DNA of 64,000 nt from Desulfovibrio sp. JC010 (GTDB lineage Bacteria > Desulfobacterota > Desulfovibrionia > Desulfovibrionales > Desulfovibrionaceae). A program made the position numbers and the translations under genes. The stretch is taken from positions 248,001-312,000 of the forward strand of contig NZ_VOIQ01000002.1 in NCBI RefSeq assembly GCF_010470675.1, in the 5' to 3' direction. The notes under the pieces were generated by a model. That model did no database searches and was not told the DNA's origin. It saw only the letters and a program-made list of their open reading frames with translations. Shown here in pieces: positions 51,556-60,385 of this stretch; the first letter of the stretch is position 1, and each line of letters starts with the position of its first letter.

Positions 51556-52569
51556 ATGAGTACCGATTCCCTCGTAAAAATAAAAAATCTGGTCAAGCAC
51601 TTCGACATTTCCGGCGGACTGCTCGACCAGTTGCAAATGGAAGACGGACGCATCACACGCAAGCACACCATCGTCAAAGCGGTCAACAACGTCAGCTTTG
51701 AAATTAAGAAAGGTGAAACCTTAAGCGTGGTCGGCGAATCCGGTTGCGGTAAATCCACCCTTGCAAGAACCGTTATGGGCCTTTATCCGCCCAATTCCGG
51801 TGAAGTGCACTACGGCGGAGAACGCATCGACCACCTGCCCCACGCGCAGATGCTGCCCTACCGCACAAAAATGCAGATGGTTTTTCAGGACCCGTATGCC
51901 TCGCTGAACCCGCGCATGACCGTGCGCCAGATCATTGAAGAGCCCATCTACTTCCACAACAAAGGTATCTCAAGGGGTGACGCCAAGGACAAGCTCCATG
52001 AAGTCATGCGCAGTGTGGGTATGGACCCGGAATGGGCCGGCAACTACCCCCATGAATTCTCCGGCGGCCAGCGTCAGCGTATCTCCATTGCCCGTGCTCT
52101 GGCCGTGGAACCGGAATTCATCGTGGCCGATGAACCCATTGCCGCGCTGGATGTTTCCATTCAGGCCCAGATTCTGAACCTGCTCATGGATGCGCAGGAA
52201 GATCGCAATCTGACCTACCTGTTCATCAGTCACGATCTGTCCGTTGTGGAACACATCTCCACCCGTGTGGCGGTAATGTATCTGGGCAGCCTCTGTGAAC
52301 TGGGAACAGCCAAGGAGATTTTTGCAAGTCCGCAGCATCCGTACACAAGGGCACTGCTCTCGGCCATTCCGACCCTTGGCGGAGAAAAGAAAAAACACAT
52401 CCACCTTTCCGGTGACGTGCCCACGCCCATCAATCTGCCTCCGGGATGCGTATTCCATGGCCGTTGCCAGTTTGCCAATGACCGCTGCCGGGAAGAAATT
52501 CCCCGCGCCCGCAATCTGGAAAACGGCACCCTCTGTGCCTGCCACGCCGTGGAAGAGGGCAGGCTGTAG
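51556..52569 (+). CDS. dppF: ABC transporter ATPase, DppF type
   Basis: A 337-residue ATPase. Walker A VVGESGCGKSTLA, Q-loop MVFQDPYASLNPRMTV, signature EFSGGQRQRISIARALAVEP, Walker B FIVADEPIAALDVSIQ, and the C-terminal LPPGCVFHGRCQFANDRC and CACHAVEEG. It closes the cluster; the hairpin at 52609-52641 lies after it. Confidence 0.95.
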   Translation: MSTDSLVKIKNLVKHFDISGGLLDQLQMEDGRITRKHTIVKAVNNVSFEIKKGETLSVVGESGCGKSTLARTVMGLYPPNSGEVHYGGERIDHLPHAQMLPYRTKMQMVFQDPYASLNPRMTVRQIIEEPIYFHNKGISRGDAKDKLHEVMRSVGMDPEWAGNYPHEFSGGQRQRISIARALAVEPEFIVADEPIAALDVSIQAQILNLLMDAQEDRNLTYLFISHDLSVVEHISTRVAVMYLGSLCELGTAKEIFASPQHPYTRALLSAIPTLGGEKKKHIHLSGDVPTPINLPPGCVFHGRCQFANDRCREEIPRARNLENGTLCACHAVEEGRL

Positions 52570-52608
52570 TTAAAAGACAAAAAGAATCCTTTCCTGTCGA
52601 CAAAAACA

Positions 52609-52641
52609 GCAAGGCCCGTTTATAATTTAAGCGGGCCTTGC
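52609..52641 (+). terminator. Hairpin after dppF
   Basis: Arms GCAAGGCCCG (52609-52618) and CGGGCCTTGC (52632-52641); the following sequence is GTTATAATTATAG, so the T-run is weak. Confidence 0.6.
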
Positions 52642-52682
52642 GTTATAATTATAGATAATGAAAAAATGCATTTGGGGTAATG

Positions 52683-53456
52683 ATGGGCAATTCACATGAA
52701 ATTCTGGGGGTTTATTCCCAAAACATTAAATCGCATATCGGGACCGGAACAACTGCAAAGAGGACCGTAAACACAACCTACCACTATGTCACCCGCGTCG
52801 GGATTCATTACCACACCCAGCCTTTGAACGAACAGGACGTTCCTTCCGGCATGGTCAATATTGTTGCTGAAAAAGATTTCATTAAACAGTACTCCCCTGA
52901 AGTATACTACTACCAGCGCAAAACCCTGCCCGCCCTGAAAACCCTGCACGCCAAAATTGAAAAAGGTGAAGAGGCTTTTGAAGAGGGCAAACTGGATGAA
53001 GCGGAACACGCTTTTGCAGAAGCCCTGCTGCTGGACCCGGATAATCCCAAGGCCAATCTGGGCATGGGTACTGTCCAGTGCTCAAAAGAAAATTTCGAAA
53101 AACTAGCTGAAGTCATTAAAGTCCTGCTGAATCTGGATACTGTGTTTCTGGAGGAGCAGCGCCATGAATTCAATATCTTCGGTATCGCTCTGCGCAAAAA
53201 CAAACGCTACAAAGAAGCCATCAGCTTCTACAGCAAGGCCCTTGAAATCCATCAGGATGATGAAAACCTGCATTTCAACATCGCCCGTGCATATTTTGAA
53301 ACAAACAATAAAGAAGATGCCCTGATCCATATAGAAAAAGCACTCGAAATAAACCCTGAACAGGAAGCGACAATTCTTTTCAAGAAATACCTGCTCAAAA
53401 AGAAGAAAAAGAAGAAAGCAAAACCGAAACCTGCCGTCCCTGAACATGAAAAATAA
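52683..53456 (+). CDS. TPR protein with conserved N-terminal module (paralogue 2 of 3)
   Basis: A 257-residue cytoplasmic protein. The N-terminal module reads ILGVYSQNIKSHIGTGTTAK, TYHYVTRVGIHYHTQPLNEQ, VPSGMVNIVAEKDFIKQYSP. TPR units cover about residues 90-235 (HAFAEALLLDPDNPKANLGM, FNIFGIALRKNKRYKEAISF, LHFNIARAYFETNNKEDALI) and the tail is Lys-rich (KKKKKKKAKPKP). The start at 52683 rather than the ATG at 52680 is chosen because the paralogue also starts MGxxSxxLG. It is probably a scaffold; no enzymatic motif is visible. Confidence 0.75.
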   Translation: MGNSHEILGVYSQNIKSHIGTGTTAKRTVNTTYHYVTRVGIHYHTQPLNEQDVPSGMVNIVAEKDFIKQYSPEVYYYQRKTLPALKTLHAKIEKGEEAFEEGKLDEAEHAFAEALLLDPDNPKANLGMGTVQCSKENFEKLAEVIKVLLNLDTVFLEEQRHEFNIFGIALRKNKRYKEAISFYSKALEIHQDDENLHFNIARAYFETNNKEDALIHIEKALEINPEQEATILFKKYLLKKKKKKKAKPKPAVPEHEK

Positions 53457-53543
53457 CAGAACTAACATTCCATAAAAACATACAAAACACGCATCAACGG
53501 CTGAATCCAGCCTGATATTGAGAATTCTAATCGACTTTTTTGA

Positions 53544-53575
53544 AAAGCCTGCTTATAACCAGCAGGCTTTTAATT
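53544..53575 (+). terminator. Rho-independent terminator after TPR paralogue 2
   Basis: Arms AAAGCCTGCT (53544-53553) and AGCAGGCTTT (53561-53570), followed by TTAATTTT. Confidence 0.8.
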
Positions 53576-53650
53576 TTACAAAATACTAAAATACATTATA
53601 AATAATACACTCAGCTTACTTGAGATAAATGAATTTTCAGAGAGGGGTCG

Positions 53651-54385
53651 ATGGGAGACATTTCGCAAGTACTTGGTGTTTTTTCTAAAAACATCAAAGA
53701 CTACACCGGGGCAGGAGCGACCATGCAGCGTTCCGAAAGCAAGACATACTATTATGTCACCCGTTCCGGCGTGGACAAGTACCAAGTCCAGCCCCTGAAT
53801 GAACAGAATATCCCCTCCGGCATGGTGATTGTCCTCAACAAAAAAGAATTCATCACCCAGTATGCCCCGGAACTGAAATACTACGAGAAGAAAACCCTCC
53901 CGGCTTTGAAATCCCTGAAAGCCAAAATAGACAAAGGCGAAAAACAATTCATTGACGGCAATCTCGATGAAGCCGAACAATCCTTTGCCAAAGCTCTTTT
54001 TCTGGACCCGGAACACCCCAAGGCCAATCTGGGGATGGGCTCGGTTCAATGCAGCAAACAAAATTTCACTAAATTATCCGGCATCGTAGACAGGCTTCTG
54101 AATAACGATGCCGTGTTCATGGAAAGCCAGCGTCAGGAATTTAACCTTTTCGCCATAACCCTTCGTAAACAAACGCTATTTGACGAAGCCATCACTTTTT
54201 ACAACAAAGCTATTGAAATCAATCCCAACGATGAAAACCTGCATTTCAATACCGCCAGAGCCTATTTTGACGCCGGAGACAACGATATGGCACTGGAACA
54301 CCTTGATAAAGCACTTGAAATTGCCCCCACACTTGAAGTAGCCTCTATGTTCAAGAAATACATCGTTAAGCGGAAAGGTAAATGA
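53651..54385 (+). CDS. TPR protein with conserved N-terminal module (paralogue 3 of 3)
   Basis: A 244-residue close paralogue of the previous gene: VLGVFSKNIKDYTGAGATMQ, TYYYVTRSGVDKYQVQPLNE, IPSGMVIVLNKKEFITQYAP, then TPR units (SFAKALFLDPEHPKANLGMG, FNLFAITLRKQTLFDEAITF, LHFNTARAYFDAGDNDMALE). Its stop overlaps the start of the PilZ gene by 4 nt (ATGA), so the two are translationally coupled. This suggests that the TPR protein and the c-di-GMP effector work together. A terminator separates it from the previous paralogue. Confidence 0.78.
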   Translation: MGDISQVLGVFSKNIKDYTGAGATMQRSESKTYYYVTRSGVDKYQVQPLNEQNIPSGMVIVLNKKEFITQYAPELKYYEKKTLPALKSLKAKIDKGEKQFIDGNLDEAEQSFAKALFLDPEHPKANLGMGSVQCSKQNFTKLSGIVDRLLNNDAVFMESQRQEFNLFAITLRKQTLFDEAITFYNKAIEINPNDENLHFNTARAYFDAGDNDMALEHLDKALEIAPTLEVASMFKKYIVKRKGK

Positions 54386-55035
54386 TCTCCCAGAAGGAAA
54401 AACTCAAGGCCGCCTGTACACCCGGCCTGAAAATCACCATTGAACTCGGCGGACTCAATGACAAAGCCCCGACTATTGTAGTCGGCGGGGATTTCACCAA
54501 ATCCCTCATTGTCAAAGAGCCCATGGTTCACCATGCGGATAAGCAGCTATGGGGTGACTATATGTACCCGGGCAACGAAGCCACTGTCCGTTATATTTTT
54601 GAAGGAATTGCTTCCGGCTACAAAACCAAAGTAGTCAGGATGATAACCACCCCGGACAGACTTCTGTTTCTGGAATATCCCAAACGGATTGAGTCCTACA
54701 ATCTGCGCAGGCACAAACGGGTATCCTGTTTCATGGAAGCCAAGATTAAACTCGGAGAAGAAAAAACCGTAGCCGTATTGGAAGACCTGAGTACCAGCGG
54801 TTGCTGCATAAGCTATATTCAGGATAAAAAAACTCCTGACCCGGAAATAGGCGACGACATGAAAGTCTACTGCCCCTACTTTACGGAAAACGGAGAGACC
54901 TTCATTCCCTGCAAAGTACAACGCTGCACCAAGGATTCACGCAAAACCGTACTGGGTATGACTTTTGAAAAACCATCCCCGGAAATCCTCATAAAAATAC
55001 AGGATTACGTGGCTACAATCCTCTACCACTCCTGA
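54382..55035 (+). CDS. YcgR-like PilZ domain protein
   Basis: A 217-residue soluble protein. The N-terminal half resembles the YcgR/DUF5634-like beta barrel (KITIELGGLNDKAPTIVVGG). The PilZ domain has the c-di-GMP binding arginines in NLRRHKRVSC (about residues 106-115) and the second motif DLSTSGCCI (about 135-143). YcgR-type proteins slow or direct motility in response to c-di-GMP. It is coupled to TPR paralogue 3, giving a candidate c-di-GMP effector pair. Confidence 0.83.
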   Translation: MISQKEKLKAACTPGLKITIELGGLNDKAPTIVVGGDFTKSLIVKEPMVHHADKQLWGDYMYPGNEATVRYIFEGIASGYKTKVVRMITTPDRLLFLEYPKRIESYNLRRHKRVSCFMEAKIKLGEEKTVAVLEDLSTSGCCISYIQDKKTPDPEIGDDMKVYCPYFTENGETFIPCKVQRCTKDSRKTVLGMTFEKPSPEILIKIQDYVATILYHS

Positions 55036-55050
55036 CAAAAATTTCAAAAA

Positions 55051-55090
55051 GGAAGCCCGGCTGAACAACTCAACCGGGCTTCCTTTTTTT
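55051..55090. terminator. Bidirectional Rho-independent terminator between PilZ and bioB
   Basis: Arms GGAAGCCCGG (55051-55060) and CCGGGCTTCC (55074-55083) have seven Ts on the plus side and five As before the stem, so both converging transcripts can end here. Confidence 0.9.
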
Positions 55091-56073
55091 TATTTCTTGC
55101 TTCGGACCGTAAGCCCCAGATCTTCAAGCATGGTCAGGTCGTGATCTATGCCCTGCCCGGATACAGTCAGGAAATCCCCGACCATAAGCCCGTTGCACCC
55201 GGCATGAAAAATAAAAGACTGCAATGAACGCAGTGCCGCCCGTCCGGCAGCCATGCGCACTTCCGCATGGGGATTGACCAGCCGGAACATGGCGATGGTC
55301 AGCAGGATTTCAAGGGGCTGCAAAGGATCAACATCCTCCAGCGGGGTTCCCGGAATAGGAATCAGGAAATTAAGCGGAATGGAATCCACTTCCAGCTCCG
55401 CAAGGGCCAATGCCAACTCCACCCGTTGCTGATGGCTTTCGCCAAGCCCCAGCAACCCGCCGCAGCAGACCTCAAGCCCGGCCTTTTTGGCATCACGCAC
55501 GGTTCGCACCCGCTCCGCATAGCTGTGGGTGGTACAGATATTGGGAAAGTAACTTTCCGCAGCTTCTAGATTATGATGATAGCGGAGCACACCCGATTCG
55601 CGCAGCTTCTTCAAGGACTCAAAATCAAGACAGCCCAGCGATGCGCAGTGATTAAAACTCTTACCGCGCATACCGTCCACAGCCTCGCAGATATGCTCAA
55701 GGGACTTGCCCTTAAGTGCCCTACCGCTGGTCACATAACTGAAGAATTCAAGGGGCGACTGCCCGGCCTTTTCAGCACAATCCCGGATCTCCTCCACCGG
55801 CATTAACGGATAGGCCGGAGCCGGGGTGCCCGTAAAATGGCTGGACTGGGCACAGAAAGTACAGTCCTCGGAACAATTCCCGCTGCGCACATTGGCGATG
55901 GAACAAAGGCTGACCTCACGTCCGAACCTGCGCATGGTCATGGTATGTGCGGCATGCATAATTTCAGCAAGTTCGCCATGGGAAGCACCGAGCAGCGAAA
56001 CCGCAGTATGCTCGTCAATGGGACCGCCGCCGTGAACCGCAGTCCACAAGGCCTGTTTCTCTTTTCTATCCAA
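55090..56073 (-). CDS. bioB: Biotin synthase
   Basis: BioB inserts sulfur into dethiobiotin. The 327-residue protein has the radical SAM motif SGNCSEDCTFCAQSSHF (C-x3-C-x2-C), the [2Fe-2S] ligand region and LGLGESHQQRVELALALAEL, VDSIPLNFLIPIPGTPLED and AGCNGLMVGDFLTVSGQG. The start is taken as the TTG at 56073, which has GGGG 7 nt upstream at the end of bioA; an in-frame GTG farther upstream, inside bioA, is possible. It is last of the bioD-bioA-bioB set. Confidence 0.93.
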   Translation of the reverse strand: MDRKEKQALWTAVHGGGPIDEHTAVSLLGASHGELAEIMHAAHTMTMRRFGREVSLCSIANVRSGNCSEDCTFCAQSSHFTGTPAPAYPLMPVEEIRDCAEKAGQSPLEFFSYVTSGRALKGKSLEHICEAVDGMRGKSFNHCASLGCLDFESLKKLRESGVLRYHHNLEAAESYFPNICTTHSYAERVRTVRDAKKAGLEVCCGGLLGLGESHQQRVELALALAELEVDSIPLNFLIPIPGTPLEDVDPLQPLEILLTIAMFRLVNPHAEVRMAAGRAALRSLQSFIFHAGCNGLMVGDFLTVSGQGIDHDLTMLEDLGLTVRSKK

Positions 56074-56077
56074 AACA

Positions 56078-57349
56078 TTACCCCTGCAGGCCGACCACTT
56101 CACAAATGGCGGAAGTCAGGGCCTCAAGCTCAAGGTTCGAAATAACATAGGGCGGCATCACATAAACAAGCTTTCCAAAAGGCCGCACCCAGACACCGCG
56201 TTTAACAAATTCCCGCTGGATGGAATCCATATCCACAGGCTTCTTCAACTCAACCACACCGATAGCTCCAAGGCAGCGCACATCAGCCACCGCATTGGAT
56301 TTTGCGCATGGAGCCAGCCCGGAACAGAGCAGCTCGGTGATTTCCGCCACCCGCTCTTTCCAGTTACTCTCCAGCAGCAGATCAATAGAAGCACTAGCCA
56401 CCGCGCAGGCCAGCGGGTTGCCCATAAAGGTCGGACCGTGCATAAACACCCCGCCCTTGGAAGAAATTCCCTCAGCCACTTCCTTTGTTGCAAGGGTGGC
56501 GGCCAGTGTCATCATGCCCCCGGTAATAGACTTGCCCATACACATGATATCCGGGCTGATCCCGGCCATTTCACTGGCAAACATGGCCCCGGCGCGTCCG
56601 AATCCGGTGGCGATTTCATCGCAGATGAGCAGAACATTGTGCTTATCACAAGCCTCACGGACCCGTTTCAGATATTCCGGGGAATAAAAACGCATGCCCC
56701 CGGCCCCCTGCACCACAGGCTCCAGAATTACCGCCGCCAGCTCATGGGCATGTGTTTCGATCTTACCCTTAAAATCAGCAAAATCTTCATCAGTGCAGCC
56801 GTCAGCATATCCGCACAGCGGAGTATCGGCAAAAACATGTTCCGGCAGCACCGAGCTAAACATGGAATGCATACCGTTTACCGGATCGCAGACCGACATG
56901 CAGCCGATGGTGTCACCGTGGTAACCGTTGCGGATGGTCATCAGCCTGTTTTTCTCCGGCCTGCCCGCGGCATACCAGTACTGGATAGCCATCTTGATGG
57001 CCACTTCCACGGAAACCGAACCGGAATCAGCCAGAAAGACCTGTTGCAGCGGTTCCGGGGAAATCTCAACCAACTTGCGGGCCAGTTCCACCGCAGGTTC
57101 GTGGGTCAGCCCGCCGAACATCACATGGGGCATGGTCTCGGCCTGATCACGCAGAGCTTTAATCAGCACCGGATTGTTATATCCGTGGATAGCGCACCAC
57201 CACGAAGCCATGCCGTCAATCAGCTCGGTACCGTCCTCAAGAACGATCTTAACGCCCTCGGTACGCTTTACCGGATAAACTGTTAGCGGATGAGTAGCAG
57301 ATGTGTACGGATGCCAAAGATGGTTTTTGTCGAATTCAAGAATGGACAT
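56078..57349 (-). CDS. bioA: Adenosylmethionine-8-amino-7-oxononanoate aminotransferase
   Basis: BioA is the PLP enzyme that makes 7,8-diaminopelargonate using SAM as amino donor. The 423-residue protein shows HLWHPYTSATHP, IDGMASWWCAIHGYNNP, LICDEIATGFGRAGAMFASE (Asp that holds PLP) and DIMCMGKSITGGMMTLAATL with the Schiff-base lysine. It precedes bioB by 4 bp, and bioD is upstream beyond a composite palindrome. Confidence 0.96.
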   Translation of the reverse strand: MSILEFDKNHLWHPYTSATHPLTVYPVKRTEGVKIVLEDGTELIDGMASWWCAIHGYNNPVLIKALRDQAETMPHVMFGGLTHEPAVELARKLVEISPEPLQQVFLADSGSVSVEVAIKMAIQYWYAAGRPEKNRLMTIRNGYHGDTIGCMSVCDPVNGMHSMFSSVLPEHVFADTPLCGYADGCTDEDFADFKGKIETHAHELAAVILEPVVQGAGGMRFYSPEYLKRVREACDKHNVLLICDEIATGFGRAGAMFASEMAGISPDIMCMGKSITGGMMTLAATLATKEVAEGISSKGGVFMHGPTFMGNPLACAVASASIDLLLESNWKERVAEITELLCSGLAPCAKSNAVADVRCLGAIGVVELKKPVDMDSIQREFVKRGVWVRPFGKLVYVMPPYVISNLELEALTSAICEVVGLQG

Positions 57350-57352
57350 AAT

Positions 57353-57560
57353 TAGCCTCCGGCGGCCCTGCCGGGGGCCTTAAACCCTTTTTGTAAAAAG
57401 GGTTTAAGAATCCCAAAAACTTTTATTAGGGCTTCGCCATTTTGATTATGAAAATGCAATTAATTGGAAAAAGAACAAACAAAACTATTAAAAGTTTTAG
57501 GAGAGTCCAGAGAACCCTTTTCTAAAAGGGTTCTTTGGCCCCCGGAGGGCCGCCGGAGGC
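57353..57560. repeat. Composite intergenic palindrome, two cores, between bioD and bioA
   Basis: The left core CTTAAACCCTTTTTG / TAAAAAGGGTTTAAG (57379-57408) is preceded by GCCTCCGGCGGCCCTGCCGG and followed by AATCCCAAAAACTTTTATTA and GGGCTTCGCC. The right core CCAGAGAACCCTTTT-CT-AAAAGGGTTCTTTGG (57507-57538) is preceded by AAAAGTTTTAGGAGAGT and followed by two GC boxes, the last CCGCCGGAGGC. The full composite shows mirrored outer boxes. Confidence 0.87.
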
Positions 57561-57562
57561 AG

Positions 57563-58255
57563 CTAAGAATTAAGTGCTTCGTCTATGAGTTCCCAACATT
57601 TGGGATCATTGTAATCCCAATTTTCGATATATGGAATGGAAGCGATTACTTTTACTTCGGAGATTTTTTCGATGAAACGGATATTCTCTTCGGCCATGCC
57701 GTATTCTTCGGGAGCGGGCCTGTTGGGCGCGGTCATGACCAGCCCGGAAATATCCAGCCCGGACTGCTGCAAAGCTGCAATGGAAAGCAGTGCTTCGTTA
57801 ATGCAGCCGAGCTTGTTCTCGATGACCAGAATAACCGGGTAGCCCAGCTCTTTCATGAGGTTCAGCATGGATGCTTCCTCAGAAAGGGGAACCATTATGC
57901 CCCCGGCACCTTCCACCAGCAGAAAATCATCCCCTTCCAATTCACGGACCTTGGCGGCGATCTGGACGGGATCAAGCTCCACCCCGGCCAGTTTTGCGGC
58001 CAGATGCGGGGAAGTGGGCGGCTCGAAAATATACGGACACTGACGATCCATATCCCAGACCGCCCCGGCAGCGCGGTAAACATCGCCATCCGGGGAATCA
58101 AGGGTCCCGTCAGGCAGGACAACTGCCCCGGACTGCACAGGCTTGACCGGAAGTATGGACCTTCCTGATTTCATGAAGAAACGGGCAAGCCCTGCGGTAA
58201 CCACAGTCTTGCCCACATCAGTACCTGTTCCGGTAATGAAAAATCCCGCAGACAA
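57563..58255 (-). CDS. bioD: Dethiobiotin synthetase
   Basis: BioD carboxylates diaminopelargonate to form the ureido ring. The 230-residue protein has the P-loop FFITGTGTDVGKTVVTAGLA, VKPVQSGAV with the CO2-binding lysine, and LLVEGAGGIMVPLSEE. The start is a TTG at 58255, 1 nt after the stop of the 118-aa gene, with GGGGTGG upstream. It is separated from bioA only by a palindromic repeat. No bioF, bioC or bioH is in the window. Confidence 0.94.
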   Translation of the reverse strand: MSAGFFITGTGTDVGKTVVTAGLARFFMKSGRSILPVKPVQSGAVVLPDGTLDSPDGDVYRAAGAVWDMDRQCPYIFEPPTSPHLAAKLAGVELDPVQIAAKVRELEGDDFLLVEGAGGIMVPLSEEASMLNLMKELGYPVILVIENKLGCINEALLSIAALQQSGLDISGLVMTAPNRPAPEEYGMAEENIRFIEKISEVKVIASIPYIENWDYNDPKCWELIDEALNS

Positions 58256-58256
58256 T

Positions 58257-58613
58257 TTATTCCACCCCGCCGGATTCGATTACTTCCAGCGGATCGTTCT
58301 CGCTCTCAGGCGCAAAGAAAAGTTCTTTGTCATAAGGTCCGAAATGGCCTTCATCACCTACGAGGGTGAAAAATTCGATACGCGGATAGCGGCGGCAGCG
58401 TTCTTCCTTAACTTTATTAGCGACGTAGTAATTAAATTTATCCATGGAATGGGTGGACTGACCCAGATCGATTACCCGGTCTGCGAATTCGCACCATGCA
58501 TGGGCAACCCACTTATCGTCCTTGAAAATCCAACCGTGAACAACTTCGACTTCGGAATTCTCGCTGGCAGGTTCAAGGCAGTATTCATATGCTGAAGGTT
58601 GATTTCTACTCAT
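58257..58613 (-). CDS. Small protein of unknown function coupled to bioD
   Basis: A 118-residue protein (MSRNQPSAYEYCLEPASENS, HGWIFKDDKWVAHAWCEFAD, RVIDLGQSTHSMDKFNYYVA, RIEFFTLVGDEGHFGPYDKE). The HAWCEFADRVIDL pattern resembles the His/Asp segment of papain- or transglutaminase-like folds, but the cysteine order does not clearly fit, so no function is assigned. It overlaps the end of the hydantoinase gene by 8 nt and ends 1 nt before bioD, so it is embedded in a coupled unit. Confidence 0.7.
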   Translation of the reverse strand: MSRNQPSAYEYCLEPASENSEVEVVHGWIFKDDKWVAHAWCEFADRVIDLGQSTHSMDKFNYYVANKVKEERCRRYPRIEFFTLVGDEGHFGPYDKELFFAPESENDPLEVIESGGVE

Positions 58614-60267
58614 CAGTGTCGTCCCCTTTGGTTTTATCAAGAGCCATTTTAATTGCGCCCAGCGCGTTCCCCACTTCGTGATGGTCCGGGAAAACAGCTT
58701 CGGTGTGCAGCTTCTCGGCCACCTCGGGCAACAACTTCTGCGCAGCGGCACCGATACCCACGATGGGCAGGTTCAGGGAAGCGTCAAAGCTGACCAGCGG
58801 ACTTGAGGCGCGCCCGGAAATAAACCCGGCCATGTTACCGCCGATTTCCTTGCGCACAATGTGTTCAAGCATGGCGTTTTCGATCTTGGTCCTTGTTTCG
58901 GAAAGAACCATGCCCGCAAAGCCCGGACCGTCCAGATCAAATTCCTTGCCCAGAATAGCTGCTGCGGCTTCGGAAACAGTCTTATCACCGATTGCAAGAT
59001 GTCCTTGGACGTGCAGTGCATCGGTAGGGGTAAAGCCTACTTCTTCCACCAGCTGTTCACGCACGAGTTTTCGGACTTTATCGCCGAGCCCGATTTCGCC
59101 GAGCCCGGTTCCGGCCATGATCTGGCCGAAGGTGGAGGGGCCGTTTGCAAAAAGATATTTCAAGACTTCATCATCGGAAGTTTCGTCCGCAGAAGGCCCG
59201 GTCTTCAGCAGATGTGACTCATGCCCCTTGCCGATCCATCTATCCGGTGCGGGAATATCTCCGGCCATGCACAGGGGCACAACCCGGCCCGGACCGACTT
59301 CAAAATTGCCGGACCTGTTGATGCGTGCGAAACTGTCGCCGCCCACGCCCACGGTGAACATTTCCACCGCCTCAACATGGGTTTCCCAGTCGCCGATGAT
59401 GGAACCGGATTCCTGAATGGTAGGCTGCGAATTACGGATCAGGGTCACATCGGTGGTGGTACCGCCCACGTCAACGATGAGCGCGTCCTTTTCCGGGGAA
59501 TAGATGGAGCCGTAGTAAGCGGTGGATGCCGGGCCGCTGGCAAAAGTATCCGCCGCGCGCTGCACCGCATCTTCCATTGACATGGGAGTGGCATTACCGC
59601 GCACAACCACAACGGATGACCCCAGTCCGCGTTCGTCAAGGGTCTTGCCGACCCCGGACAGAAATTCTTCCATCACCGGCATAAGCCGGGCATTGAGCAC
59701 CGCAGTGGCCGCACGTTCGGCCTGCCCTGCACGGGTACTGATGGTATGGGAGCAGAAAACGGGCTGGGGATCGGTCAGGGAAATAGCTTTTTCAGCAATG
59801 AGTTCGTGGGCGGGGTTCTTGATACTCATAGCCGAGCAGACAGCGTAAGCATCCACATGTCCGGCCATGTCCTGAATGCCATCCACAAGAGACTCAACAT
59901 CCAGCGGATCTTCTTCCATACCGGTTATCTTATGCCCGCCCTTCACGTAACGCAGGGTCACAACCGGAAGCTTCAGAACTTTGGTGGTGCCGATCATGAA
60001 CAGCCCGACCCGCGCGCCTTTGTTCTCCACAACGGCATTGGTAGCCAAAGTGGTGGAAACGGAAACAAGTTTGACCTCATCGGGGCTGATCCCGCTTGCC
60101 TTCATGGCTTTATCAAGGGAAGAAGCCAGACCGAGGCTCAGGTCGTGATGGGTGGTGGGAGATTTGGCCGTAGCCACCACGCTGGAATCAGCGCACTTTA
60201 CAACAACAGTATCAGTGTATGTTCCGCCGGTATCAATACCGATGGCATAACCGCTCTCAAAGCTCAT
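58606..60267 (-). CDS. Hydantoinase/oxoprolinase family ATPase (HyuA-like)
   Basis: A 553-residue ASKHA-fold protein: AIGIDTGGTYTDTVVVKCAD at the N-terminus, SVSTTLATNAVVENKGARVG and ALIVDVGGTTTDVTLIRNSQ in the middle, MFTVGVGGDSFARI later. These are HyuA/N-methylhydantoinase A features. Only the A subunit is here; a B subunit is not adjacent, and its usual partner is missing. Function in this organism (amide or hydantoin ring opening, or something else) is unknown. It is immediately upstream of the 118-aa gene and bioD. Confidence 0.87.
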   Translation of the reverse strand: MSFESGYAIGIDTGGTYTDTVVVKCADSSVVATAKSPTTHHDLSLGLASSLDKAMKASGISPDEVKLVSVSTTLATNAVVENKGARVGLFMIGTTKVLKLPVVTLRYVKGGHKITGMEEDPLDVESLVDGIQDMAGHVDAYAVCSAMSIKNPAHELIAEKAISLTDPQPVFCSHTISTRAGQAERAATAVLNARLMPVMEEFLSGVGKTLDERGLGSSVVVVRGNATPMSMEDAVQRAADTFASGPASTAYYGSIYSPEKDALIVDVGGTTTDVTLIRNSQPTIQESGSIIGDWETHVEAVEMFTVGVGGDSFARINRSGNFEVGPGRVVPLCMAGDIPAPDRWIGKGHESHLLKTGPSADETSDDEVLKYLFANGPSTFGQIMAGTGLGEIGLGDKVRKLVREQLVEEVGFTPTDALHVQGHLAIGDKTVSEAAAAILGKEFDLDGPGFAGMVLSETRTKIENAMLEHIVRKEIGGNMAGFISGRASSPLVSFDASLNLPIVGIGAAAQKLLPEVAEKLHTEAVFPDHHEVGNALGAIKMALDKTKGDDTDE

Positions 60268-60385
60268 TGCACATATATCCTTCGCCCGCAGGAGGCATTA
60301 TTGTTCTTGGACAGGCTGCTCCATCGCAAATCCTGACCAGTACAAATAATGCCGCTTTTGCCGATTGGCAAGGGCTGGAGGACAT

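Noticed and set aside
5101-57560. Palindromic repeats as a CRISPR array or as tRNA-like genes
   Set aside because: The units are dispersed rather than regularly spaced, have no spacers, and contain no cloverleaf or conserved tRNA bases.
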